64,000 nucleotides of DNA from Desulfamplus sp. (GTDB taxonomy: Bacteria > Desulfobacterota > Desulfobacteria > Desulfobacterales > Desulfobacteraceae): assembly GCA_015232455.1 (NCBI GenBank), contig JADFZQ010000012.1, positions 31,223-95,222 on the forward strand. Reading direction: 5' to 3'. Of this stretch, positions 1 through 8,718 are shown piece by piece. The translations under genes were made by a program, and so were the position numbers. The notes under the pieces were generated by a model. That model did not search any database. It had not been told where the DNA came from and saw nothing but the letters and a program-made list of their open reading frames with translations. Every line of letters begins with the position of its first letter. Within the stretch, counting starts at the first letter, position 1.

Positions 1-82
1 ACTTGATAGTTAGACTCAATTTGGGGAAGTTTTTTTTGTGTTATTTGAATTCATTAATTAGTAAAGGAGAAAACTAAAGAAA

Positions 83-1399
83 ATGAAGAATTATTTTAGG
101 AGTATTTTTATCAAAAAAAGTTTTACTGGCATTATCTGCCTAATTTTGCTTTATCTCACAGTGGGAGTTGCCGACGCAACAAGTATATTGAATAAATATG
201 GATTTACACTTGATTTTGATTTTGAAGCAGGAGCAATTTATACTAAAAGTACAGATACCTATTTTGGTGCAGGACAAAACGGAACAGGTGAAAAAGATAT
301 TTACTGGACCGAATACTATATGAAGCCATCTTTAAACTCAACCTACATACTTGATAATAAAAGCAGTTTATATGCAAAATTCGCCGCAGTTGGCGAAGCC
401 ACTCGTGGTGATGGCAACATCAACTCTTCTGATAACGGAGACGATATTGCCATTGACAAGGCATACGTAGGTTGGAAATCAGATAAGATGTTTGCTCAAG
501 AAAATATGTTAGATTTCTCAGTTGGACGGCAGGAATTTTTAGTTGGTCGTGGGTTTGTAATGAAAAGGCAGGGGGGCGATGATCCAAGTTCGTATTGGTT
601 AGCTCCTAACGTTCATTTTGATAACACGGCAATTGCTAAAATAAACTGGCAGCCCCTTCGAGCTGATTTTGCATGGGTTCGGACAAACGACAATTCATAT
701 GATACTCAATCTTATGGTGTGAATATCGAATATTTCAATGAAATGTTTAAGGCAATTGATCAGGCTACTTTGGCTGTAGCATACTTTAACACAGCAGAAT
801 CTGATAAATCTGGATGGGACGGACTTGATGTCTATAATGTTCGAGCAAATTTTGCACCTCTTGCAACTATGAACATCAAAGATTTATATATATCAGCAGA
901 GTATGTAAAGCAAAGGAACAATGGGATTCATAATGTTGATGCAAATGCCTACTTTGGAGAAATAGGCTATAATTTTTTAACAGTTTTTTGGACACCTAAA
1001 ATATTTTATCGTTATGAACATTTTAGTGGTGATGATCCTCTTACTAATACTGATGAAAGTTACCAGTACTATTTTGAGGGCGGTACAGGGTGGGGCACAT
1101 GGTATACTGAGATTCTTGGCGATTATTATGGATTCAATAATAATAACCAGAATCAAATTCAACTTGAAGTTCACCCAACAGATTCTATTTCTGCTGGTTT
1201 GATATACTATTCAATGGAAAGTGATGAAGGCAATAATAAAATCGGAGATGAAATCAATTTTTATGTTGATTATGTTATAAACAAATGGGTGTCAGTGGGT
1301 GGTTGCTATGCATGGGCATCTCCAGATACCGTTGTTGAATCAGATTTTGGTACTGATAATGCCCAAAAAATTGAACTCTACACCTATCTTTATTTTTGA
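83..1399 (+). CDS. Outer-membrane beta-barrel porin (alginate-export-like)
   Basis: Predicted exported outer-membrane beta-barrel of 438 aa. Residues 1-32 form a signal peptide (basic N-terminus, hydrophobic core, cleavage near GVADA). The rest is rich in alternating aromatic/polar strands with short acidic turns, and the chain ends in aromatic residues (YLYF), as barrels recognised by the BAM machinery do. The segment 'DFSVGRQEFLVGRGF' resembles alginate-export-type porins, where a paired-strand 'GRQ' motif is common. The substrate is unknown. AAAGGAG lies upstream of the ATG. The gene stands alone and converges on the activase gene, with a strong hairpin between them. The barrel call is firm; the family name is inference. 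Confidence 0.7.
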   Translation: MKNYFRSIFIKKSFTGIICLILLYLTVGVADATSILNKYGFTLDFDFEAGAIYTKSTDTYFGAGQNGTGEKDIYWTEYYMKPSLNSTYILDNKSSLYAKFAAVGEATRGDGNINSSDNGDDIAIDKAYVGWKSDKMFAQENMLDFSVGRQEFLVGRGFVMKRQGGDDPSSYWLAPNVHFDNTAIAKINWQPLRADFAWVRTNDNSYDTQSYGVNIEYFNEMFKAIDQATLAVAYFNTAESDKSGWDGLDVYNVRANFAPLATMNIKDLYISAEYVKQRNNGIHNVDANAYFGEIGYNFLTVFWTPKIFYRYEHFSGDDPLTNTDESYQYYFEGGTGWGTWYTEILGDYYGFNNNNQNQIQLEVHPTDSISAGLIYYSMESDEGNNKIGDEINFYVDYVINKWVSVGGCYAWASPDTVVESDFGTDNAQKIELYTYLYF

Positions 1400-1452
1400 T
1401 TATATAAATCCTCTCTATTAACTCAAAATACCATAGACTTGACAACTTTTTG

Positions 1453-1493
1453 AAAGATAGTAGAGACGAACGGCGTGCGTCTCTACTATCTTT
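1453..1493. terminator. Perfect 16-bp hairpin between convergent genes
   Basis: AAAGATAGTAGAGACG (1453-1468) and its exact reverse complement (1478-1493) flank a 9-nt loop. The position between two convergent stop codons suggests a bidirectional terminator. The T tract is only TTT, and the TAGAGACG..CGTCTCTA core resembles a palindrome found dispersed in many bacterial genomes, so it may instead be a small mobile palindrome. Confidence 0.6.
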
Positions 1494-1548
1494 GTAGAAA
1501 GTTATGGTGTTACTTTATCCCCATTCCTTATCATGTTTTGGCACAATA

Positions 1549-4500
1549 TTAAGCAATACGTTCCTGTCTATACTGTAGAAATGGGATCACGACTCTGTTC
1601 TTGTTTCCTCCTAAAGCATCGTAGGTAATACTAACTACGGGGACTCCTGTTATTCTCTCAATTTTAGCACTCATAGCCTCTGTAACCAAGCCAGGACAGC
1701 AAAAAGACGGGCTTGTCTGAATAAACAGGGCAAGATCAGGATTCTCTTTAATGGTGTAGTGAATCTTTAAGATATTATCCATTGATTCGCCAGTATGTTC
1801 GGGCAATAATCCATAGGTTGCAAGAACGCTTTTAAAATCATCTGTGTAAGTGTGGTCAGGTTCATTAAAAAAAGGTTCAAAGTAACGGTAATAGCGTTTC
1901 TCAAATTGAGTCATTGTTGCAAGAATCGCTTTATTAGATATAAGACTTAAATATCTTCCCTCTTTAAACCACTTCTTAAAGTATGACTCTGCTATCATTT
2001 TTGCAAAACGATAATATGGAGTTGTTATAACTTCTCCGCCATGCTCTTCAATAAAATGAATCAAATTTTGATTCATAACATCATTATCTCTGACGTAAAA
2101 ATCACCAAAAATACCAACTTTGGGTCGGTTTTCTCTTGGATAGGTCTCTATAGTTTCAAATTGAGATAGTGCAATTTTAAGAGAATCTTCTCTTGTGGTT
2201 CTTCCTTCAAATGCCATATTTAAAATACGAACAGCCTGCTTTATAGCCTCGTCAGTTTGACCTTTTACCTTTTCGTAAGGTCGGATTTTGCAGCCTAATG
2301 ATCTTAAAAGCCCGCCAAACATATATGAAAAATAGGCATTTAATGAGGCACGAACAGAAATTTCACTAAATGAAAGCTCTCCTTTATAAACTCCTGCTTT
2401 TGCAAGATTAGCCTCAATCTCTCTTTTATCTAATGAAGTTTTATTTGATTTAAAGTTAATGCTGCCTAATTCACTGTTAGGGTTTGTTATCTCTTTGTTA
2501 GAAGAGATAATAGATTTTATATGGTGTGGGTAAAGTTTTATGTTGCACGATATTTCAGATTTGCTCATCCAAAGAAGACAATTTTCAGGATTTAGTTTTC
2601 TATTAACTATCGTTTGAATATAACCCGCTGCAATCGCATTTAACGGAATACATTGACCAGTATTTGTTTTAAGGCTTTGTTTAATTGTCTCATCACTCTC
2701 TTCCATTAAAATTGCATCATAACCTTCACCACGCAGGGTTGCTGCCAAAAATGAGCAGGTTATAGAGTCCCAATTTGGCATGATTATTGTTTTGCCTGAA
2801 AGATTATTCTCATCTTGAATGAGTGTTGATATTGACCAACCTCTTTTTTGAGACAAAGCTCTTTTCTGGGGCAGAGTGTTTTCAAGTTGAGGATTAAGAT
2901 GGGAAAGAGTTATAGTTTTATATTTAGAATAAGTTTTTGATTGGCTAAAATTTCTAAATGCCCTTACAGCAGCTTCAATACGTGTTTCATATCCAACACT
3001 TGAGTCATGCTCATCAAGTTCAAGCACAAGATATGGTTTATCGTGTGATTCCATTATTTTCTTAAAATAATCAACTCCAAATGAGTCTGGCGAACATTTA
3101 AAAGAGGTTATATAGACTGGAAATAGATTGTCTGTCCTTGCTGCAATTAAAGCTGCTTTAAGAATGGTTGCAGCGTGTTCCCAATGAATCTCTTTTAAGA
3201 GAGGTTCAATTTCAGTAAAATCGTGGTTCTCAAAATTAAGCATATCTTGAAAAAATGTGTTTATGCGTAAAGATGAGAAAATATCTGGAATTTTGCTGTT
3301 TAAAGATTCTGATAAAATTGTGTATGGTCTTCCTACAAGCAGCACATTAATGTCATTAGATATGTTTATCTGCTCTGCATAAAGTTCTTTAAGCTGATCT
3401 TCTGCACCTTTTTTCCACTCTAAAGCCTTATCATAAGCAGAACTTATATCAAAAAAGCTGATAAGAGAATCATCAAAAAATTTTACAAAATAGTCATCAG
3501 ATATTTTATCCTCAAAATCGCTGGCTGAATTTGTAATATTTTTAAAAGAACGATAAATCTCTATTTTAGTATAAAAATTTGTGTAAAGGTCTTTTACCAC
3601 AGGAGTCAGCAATCGCTTTTTTCTTATATTTGGCAAAGCTGCAATAACTGACGGAACATATTGTGTGTAGTAACAATATTGCCTTCTACCGCTCTTTTCT
3701 CTATTTTTATTTTCAAAATAGTATGGAAGAAAGACATAATCAGCTTTTTCCATAAGATAGTCAACATGACCATGAAGAGATGTGATTGGTGTGCAAAATT
3801 CAGCATTTGCAAGAGATCGACCACGCGTTACAGGCGATTTCATACGTTCACTGGTAATGGTTTTAATCCCAAGGTAGTTGAAAAAAATCTTCCAAAAATC
3901 TAAATCTTCAACAAGATGAAGTGCCGCTGGAATGCCGATTGTAAATGGATATTGAGTCTTGCATGGGTGAGGCAAAGTTACTGCCTTTTTTCTTGCTTTA
4001 AGAAGGTGGAAATTATTCTCTTTTGCTACATAATGATCTGTTTCATAATCTCTTCCGCACAAAAAGCCAAAAGCAACAGTCTCACTATCCATTTCAACTA
4101 TGGTAAGTTTACAGCTGTTTGTGCAAAGCTGGCAGGTCTCTTGACGAACAGGAATCTCTTTTTTCCAAAGATCAAAGCCTCTAAATTTACTCTTTGGATA
4201 CTGCTCTTCGCCAGTTAAACTTATCTTATTATAGTTATTAATCTTGTCATCAATATTAATCTGCTTTTCATCAACTTTTTTTCCTCCTCTATCTCCACAA
4301 ATAGAGCTTAAGGCAGGCATAGAGTCGTATATCTGCTCATTATTGCTTATAAATGCAACATGAGTGTGCATATCTTTTATTGTTAACGCAACACCAAGTG
4401 CACCAGTAAGGTGGCAAAACTTAGATACATGAATAGGTTTTTTAAGTCGTTGTTCAAAAGCCGCAACCAATGCTCTATTTTTTGCAGTTGCCCCTTGAAA

Positions 4501-6357
4501 TAAGATAGTCTCACCAATCTTTGCTTCGGTTGCAACTTTAGTCATATAGTTATCTCTGACTGAATGAAGAGCAGAAGCAAGAACTTCATTTACACTGTAT
4601 CCTTCAGATAGAAAATGGTTCATATCTCTTTCCATGAACACCGTGCATCTATCGCTTGATATTGGTGATTTTACAGATTCTGTCCGTGCTGAATATTCAG
4701 ATAAAGGGCAGCCAAGTTTCAAAGCCTGCTCTTCTATAAAACTGCCAGTTCCAGCAGCACATACAGTGTTCATAAACGATGATGTTACAACACCATTTTT
4801 CATGGTGGTAAATTTTGCGTCCTGACCACCAATTTCAATTATGGTGTCAACACTGTTATTTAGTTCATAAGCAGCTCTTGAGTGTGCTGTTATCTCATCA
4901 AGCACCAAATCAGCACCAATAACTCCAGCAGATAGCTTTCTTCCAGAGCCAGTAGTTCCACACCCAATTATGGTTATGTTGAAATTATAATCAGAGATAA
5001 ATTTATCAGCGGCTTTGAAAATTGACTGAACAGCCTGAACAGGTCTTGATGCAGTTCTTGTGTAAAAACCAGATAGAACAGTCCCTTTTTCTGTGATTAT
5101 AACAGCTTTTGTGCTTGTTGAACCAACATCAAGTCCAAGGTAGCAAGGAATTTGAGTAGTTAAAGAATCAGATTTCACACTTGATAAAGAGGTAGTATTT
5201 GAATGGGAAGAAGTAGTATTGGAAGCAGAATTATAAATAGATAAAAGAGTTGATGGCTCTTCATAAATGTCAACCTCAACCCCTTCAAATATCTCACTCT
5301 TAAACCCTTTAAAATCAGGGTAATCAGACAGCGTGAGAGTCAATTCAGGATAAAAAAATTTCTGCTGTTTCTCTTTTTCTATCAAAAGGTCATTTAGATT
5401 CTTGATATTTATTTTGCTGTATGGAGCAGCGGAATTTATTTGGTTATTTGGGCTGTAAAGCTCATTGTTATTTATATTATTATCTATGCTTTTTAGTTCG
5501 TCAGCCATGCAAAGAGCCGCACCAATTGCTCCATAAAGGTGAGAGTTCTCATCACAGATAAGAGATTCTGTGTTATCAAAATTATCATCTTTAAAGGTTT
5601 CTGTTAGAGATTTATTTTTTATATTTCCACCTGCCTGAGATTTATTAATCAAATCTTCAAGATGCTTTTTAACTGACCTATTTTTAGAAACACCACCACA
5701 AAAAATAATGGGCTTGTTGATGGTTTCATTAGTAAATAAAGTGTTGTAGATATTTCTTGCAAGCCCTTTACACAACCCATCGCATATTTGAGGGACAGAA
5801 AATCCCTCTTGCTGGGCATGTATAAGGTCAGTTTTTGCAAAAACTGCACAACGGGTTGCAATATCAGGAATCCTAAGAGTGTTCTCAAAAGCAGCATTGC
5901 TTAACTCTTCTGGGTGCGACAATCCAAGACGTTTGGATTGCTGGTCAAGAAAACTTCCAGTTCCAGCAGCACATGAGGTGTTGTTTTTAGAGCCGCAATA
6001 TTTTCCACATTCATCAAACAGACTTAAACTAAATTTTTCGCCGCCAACATTTAGAATTGCACCTATATTTTTATGAAAATGGCGAGCAGCCCTTATGATT
6101 GCAACTTGATCATCATAGGTTTGAACTCTTTTAATAGTGTAAGGAGTTGAAGAGGTTGCAGCAATATAATCAAATTTACTTAAATCAACTCCAGATAGTG
6201 CCGCTTCAAGAGCTTTTGATATATCGCCATGGTGAAAAGCACTTCCTTTGCATAAGATAGCTCCCAATTCAGAGTTTTTTATACCAGCATTTATACCAGC
6301 AATAGAAACAGATACAGAACCAACATCAACACCTAAAATATTTATCATTGTGCTCAT
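1549..6357 (-). CDS. Acyl-CoA dehydratase activase, double BadF/HgdC plus DUF2229 giant
   Basis: This 1602-aa protein joins two ASKHA ATPase domains of the BadF/BadG/BcrA/D (HgdC) family to a DUF2229/HgdB-like C-terminal half. Domain 1 (about 5-300) shows 'GVDVGSVSVSI', 'CAAGTGSF' and 'FCGGVSKNRSV'. Domain 2 (about 403-665) shows 'GLDVGSTSTKAV', 'EIGGQDAKF' and 'CAAGTGSF'. In 2-hydroxyacyl-CoA dehydratase activators the CAAGTGSF cysteine ligates the [4Fe-4S] cluster shared by the dimer; here a single chain carries both copies. A CxxCxxxC stretch (CQLCTNSC) and a 'CCPGLVTEA' motif follow. Related giants are common in anaerobes and usually orphan, with unknown substrate. No dehydratase alpha/beta genes are nearby. 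Met4 is an alternative start; the ribosome-binding site is weak. Confidence 0.85.
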   Translation of the reverse strand: MSTMINILGVDVGSVSVSIAGINAGIKNSELGAILCKGSAFHHGDISKALEAALSGVDLSKFDYIAATSSTPYTIKRVQTYDDQVAIIRAARHFHKNIGAILNVGGEKFSLSLFDECGKYCGSKNNTSCAAGTGSFLDQQSKRLGLSHPEELSNAAFENTLRIPDIATRCAVFAKTDLIHAQQEGFSVPQICDGLCKGLARNIYNTLFTNETINKPIIFCGGVSKNRSVKKHLEDLINKSQAGGNIKNKSLTETFKDDNFDNTESLICDENSHLYGAIGAALCMADELKSIDNNINNNELYSPNNQINSAAPYSKINIKNLNDLLIEKEKQQKFFYPELTLTLSDYPDFKGFKSEIFEGVEVDIYEEPSTLLSIYNSASNTTSSHSNTTSLSSVKSDSLTTQIPCYLGLDVGSTSTKAVIITEKGTVLSGFYTRTASRPVQAVQSIFKAADKFISDYNFNITIIGCGTTGSGRKLSAGVIGADLVLDEITAHSRAAYELNNSVDTIIEIGGQDAKFTTMKNGVVTSSFMNTVCAAGTGSFIEEQALKLGCPLSEYSARTESVKSPISSDRCTVFMERDMNHFLSEGYSVNEVLASALHSVRDNYMTKVATEAKIGETILFQGATAKNRALVAAFEQRLKKPIHVSKFCHLTGALGVALTIKDMHTHVAFISNNEQIYDSMPALSSICGDRGGKKVDEKQINIDDKINNYNKISLTGEEQYPKSKFRGFDLWKKEIPVRQETCQLCTNSCKLTIVEMDSETVAFGFLCGRDYETDHYVAKENNFHLLKARKKAVTLPHPCKTQYPFTIGIPAALHLVEDLDFWKIFFNYLGIKTITSERMKSPVTRGRSLANAEFCTPITSLHGHVDYLMEKADYVFLPYYFENKNREKSGRRQYCYYTQYVPSVIAALPNIRKKRLLTPVVKDLYTNFYTKIEIYRSFKNITNSASDFEDKISDDYFVKFFDDSLISFFDISSAYDKALEWKKGAEDQLKELYAEQINISNDINVLLVGRPYTILSESLNSKIPDIFSSLRINTFFQDMLNFENHDFTEIEPLLKEIHWEHAATILKAALIAARTDNLFPVYITSFKCSPDSFGVDYFKKIMESHDKPYLVLELDEHDSSVGYETRIEAAVRAFRNFSQSKTYSKYKTITLSHLNPQLENTLPQKRALSQKRGWSISTLIQDENNLSGKTIIMPNWDSITCSFLAATLRGEGYDAILMEESDETIKQSLKTNTGQCIPLNAIAAGYIQTIVNRKLNPENCLLWMSKSEISCNIKLYPHHIKSIISSNKEITNPNSELGSINFKSNKTSLDKREIEANLAKAGVYKGELSFSEISVRASLNAYFSYMFGGLLRSLGCKIRPYEKVKGQTDEAIKQAVRILNMAFEGRTTREDSLKIALSQFETIETYPRENRPKVGIFGDFYVRDNDVMNQNLIHFIEEHGGEVITTPYYRFAKMIAESYFKKWFKEGRYLSLISNKAILATMTQFEKRYYRYFEPFFNEPDHTYTDDFKSVLATYGLLPEHTGESMDNILKIHYTIKENPDLALFIQTSPSFCCPGLVTEAMSAKIERITGVPVVSITYDALGGNKNRVVIPFLQYRQERIA

Positions 6358-6443
6358 TTTATTATTCTTTATTTTTCAATTTACGTTTATGTTCAAATTC
6401 AGATTTATATTTATTAGATTTCCTGCATAACTAAAACTATATT

Positions 6444-6483
6444 CAGTAAAATCAAGGGTCAAACCCAAGTTTTGCAGAAAGTC
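6444..6483. repeat. Dispersed repeat copy 1 (CAGTAAAATCAAGG..AAGTTTT.CAG)
   Basis: The intergenic stretch CAGTAAAATCAAGG...CAAGTTTTGCAG recurs, diverged, at 32738-32775. Both copies are intergenic, on the same strand and about 40 bp long. They probably belong to a small non-coding repeat family. Confidence 0.4.
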
Positions 6484-6494
6484 AATTTCTGGAT

Positions 6495-6968
6495 TTATAT
6501 CTTTTCTTTTATCTCATTCCAAAAATCACGAACACCTCTACGCCAGCCATCTAAAAATAGCCTGCCGTATTTACCAATACCATCTGTCTTTTTTTCAACA
6601 AGCTCTTCAGAAGATAAAAGATTATTAAAATAACTGCCAAGAGTATCATCTTTAGCCATCTCTAAAGCTGAAGAGAGTCCAAGTGCATAGATAAGATCAT
6701 TGTAGTGGGCGTTCTTTGCCCATTGAAGCCCTTTTGCATGTCCATTTTCAGAGTAATTTACTTCAGCCTGTTTTTTTTCATTTTTTAGTCTATCTATAAT
6801 CGCTGCCATATCATGGTCTTCTTGCAATCTTCTTTGGAACTCCTCTTTTTTATGTATTGCCTCTGCTAAAGCATCTTGAAACATTTTGGAGAAATTAAAA
6901 GATTGCCGCCACTCTTCCATCTTTTCATAAAGCATGTCTGGAATGCTTAAAGTTATTTTACGTGTCAT
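6495..6968 (-). CDS. Ribbon-helix-helix-like protein of unknown function
   Basis: 157 aa. The N-terminus 'MTRKITLSIPDMLYEKMEEWRQ...FSKMFQDALAEAI' has the strand-helix-helix pattern of CopG/Arc-type DNA-binding proteins: a short beta strand with alternating K/T/S, then 'P..L...' and two helices. Residues 40-75 are charged and helical (probable coiled coil); the C-terminal half is not recognised. ATGGAG precedes the ATG. It lies in the same direction as, and 105 bp downstream of, the sigma-54 regulator, so it may be co-transcribed with it or be autonomous. No toxin-like partner gene is adjacent, which argues against a simple antitoxin. Confidence 0.65.
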   Translation of the reverse strand: MTRKITLSIPDMLYEKMEEWRQSFNFSKMFQDALAEAIHKKEEFQRRLQEDHDMAAIIDRLKNEKKQAEVNYSENGHAKGLQWAKNAHYNDLIYALGLSSALEMAKDDTLGSYFNNLLSSEELVEKKTDGIGKYGRLFLDGWRRGVRDFWNEIKEKI

Positions 6969-7073
6969 GTTTTTATCTCCATAACTGTTTTTTTAAGAGT
7001 ATGTTATATGTCGTGTTTCTATGCTTAATCAGTAGCAATACTATTTGAGTGGTGTTAATTTAGTTAATACGTA

Positions 7074-8498
7074 TTATTTTTTTGTGGTAGTGTCAAGAGA
7101 GTTTGTAAAATCGTTAATGTCAATCCCATATTTTTTAATTCGTTTCCATACAGTTACCCTGCTTACTCCAATAGCTTCAGCAACTTTGGATTGATTACCT
7201 TTTTCTTTAATCAACGCTTGTAATAATTCGCTTTTTTCATCAATTTTTATAAACTTACCATAATTACTATTTTTGTTGCTCATATCTTTACAAACATGTT
7301 CAGATGCAGTTTTAATCTCAGTATGTAGAACCTTATCAGGCAGATGTTCAGGTGTTATAATATTGCCATGACACAGCACAAAGGCATATTCTACCGCATT
7401 TCTAAGCTCTCTTACATTTCCAGTCCATTTATACATCATCATTCGTTTCATGGCTTCTGGTGAGAATCCCAAAATATTTTTACCAGTTTTTTTAGTATTG
7501 ATATCAACAAAATGTTGAACAAGAATAGGTATATCTTCATTGCGGGCGGATAAAGGAGGGCAGTTTACAGGAAAAACATTTATCCTAAAAAAGAGGTCTT
7601 CTCTAAATTTTTGTGATTGCATTAAAGATTCAACATCTCTGTTAGTGGCAGTAATAATACGAACATCAACATCAATAGAGCAGTTATCCCCAACTTTTTC
7701 AATTTTTTTCTCCTCAAGAACTCTTAGAAGTTTTACCTGTGTTGACATGGGAATATCTCCGATTTCATCAAGAAATATTGAACCCCCGTGAGCTGCTTCA
7801 AATCTGCCGATACGGTTTCTGTCTGCCCCTGTGTATGCACCTTTAACATGCCCGAATAGCTCACTTTCTAATAGATTTTCGTTAAGTGCTGCACAGTTAA
7901 CCTTTATAAATGGCTTGGAACTTCTAAGACCTGTCTCATGCACAGCTCTTGCAACAAGCTCTTTACCTGTTCCACTCTCTCCAAGAATCATTACAGGAGT
8001 ATCTGAAGCTGCAACATTTTCAATAACCCCAAATAAAGATTGCATAACAGGACTTTTTCCAATAATTCCATGAAATCCATCATCAAGCATATATGTTTTT
8101 TTAAGAGCCATAAGTTCGTTATTATAACGGATACTATCTGACATATCCTTTAAAGTCTCAACAGCACCAACAATATTACCATCATCGTCATATAGGACTG
8201 TGGCACTTTTTAAAATTTGAACAGAACGGTTTTGCTTGTTTGAAATAATGCACTTTTTATCTCTCATCATACCGCGGGAAAAAAGACCGCACCATAGTTT
8301 CCCCTCCCCTTTGCCTATAATTACGCAGCCAGTGCAGTTAAGAGTTCTGCATGATTTTCCCTCAAGCTCTTTTTCAGTGTATCCAGTCATAAGTTGTGCT
8401 GTGCTGTTAGATGCGATAATTTCACCTTTGGCATTAACTATCATCACGCCGTCGTGAACAGCTTCAATTATAGTTCTCCAGTATTTTCCAATATCCAT
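7074..8498 (-). CDS. Sigma-54-dependent transcriptional activator with cysteine-rich PAS domain
   Basis: 474-aa NtrC-type enhancer-binding protein. The PAS domain (about 8-125) contains five cysteines (C50, C55, C58, C70, C83), with C-x4-C-x2-C at its core, so an Fe-S, metal, haem or thiol-sensing role is possible. The AAA+ domain follows (about 150-385), with Walker A GESGTGKE (173-180) and GAYTGA (220-225), a conservative version of the GAFTGA sigma-54 contact loop. A Fis-type helix-turn-helix ([19 protein letters not shown]) lies near the C-terminus. There is no receiver domain, so it likely senses its signal directly. AGAGGAT precedes the ATG. It is divergent from the porin-cytochrome cluster, whose promoter is a clear sigma-54 site, so that cluster is its probable target. 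Confidence 0.92.
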   Translation of the reverse strand: MDIGKYWRTIIEAVHDGVMIVNAKGEIIASNSTAQLMTGYTEKELEGKSCRTLNCTGCVIIGKGEGKLWCGLFSRGMMRDKKCIISNKQNRSVQILKSATVLYDDDGNIVGAVETLKDMSDSIRYNNELMALKKTYMLDDGFHGIIGKSPVMQSLFGVIENVAASDTPVMILGESGTGKELVARAVHETGLRSSKPFIKVNCAALNENLLESELFGHVKGAYTGADRNRIGRFEAAHGGSIFLDEIGDIPMSTQVKLLRVLEEKKIEKVGDNCSIDVDVRIITATNRDVESLMQSQKFREDLFFRINVFPVNCPPLSARNEDIPILVQHFVDINTKKTGKNILGFSPEAMKRMMMYKWTGNVRELRNAVEYAFVLCHGNIITPEHLPDKVLHTEIKTASEHVCKDMSNKNSNYGKFIKIDEKSELLQALIKEKGNQSKVAEAIGVSRVTVWKRIKKYGIDINDFTNSLDTTTKK

Positions 8499-8536
8499 TG
8501 TATATCCTCTGCATGTTGCGTTTTAAGTTGTAAACC

Positions 8537-8589
8537 ATTAACGTCTGTTATTAACACTTAACATTAACATAAGATAATACAGATTAACA
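8537..8589. promoter_or_regulatory. Candidate enhancer: ladder of ATTAACA half-sites
   Basis: ATTAAC[A/G] occurs at 8537, 8550 and 8563, exactly 13 bp apart, and again at 8583. This is 45-95 bp upstream of the sigma-54 -24 element, a usual place for activator binding. A fifth and sixth half-site form an inverted repeat at 8672-8690. The likely ligand is the Fis-type HTH of the divergent regulator (inference). Confidence 0.55.
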
Positions 8590-8631
8590 ATATTATATTG
8601 ATAATATAATATTTACTGATGGTTATCATCA

Positions 8632-8648
8632 TGGCACATTCATTGCTA
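8632..8648 (+). promoter_or_regulatory. Sigma-54 (-24/-12) promoter
   Basis: TGGCACATTCATTGCTA matches the TGGCAC-N5-TTGCW consensus, with the invariant GG (8633-8634) and GC (8645-8646) separated by exactly 10 bp. Transcription would start near 8658, about 60 bp before the DUF3373 porin ATG. Confidence 0.9.
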
Positions 8649-8671
8649 TATAATTAAAAATATAGGAAAAA

Positions 8672-8690
8672 TGTTAATCAGGTATTAACA
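8672..8690. promoter_or_regulatory. Inverted repeat TGTTAAT-N5-ATTAACA
   Basis: A perfect 7-bp inverted repeat with a 5-bp spacer lies just downstream of the predicted transcription start. It uses the same half-site as the upstream ladder. It could be an operator or a second activator site; its place in the leader would suit repression. Confidence 0.5.
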
Positions 8691-8718
8691 CAAACTTAAA
8701 ATCAATAAGGAGAAAAAG

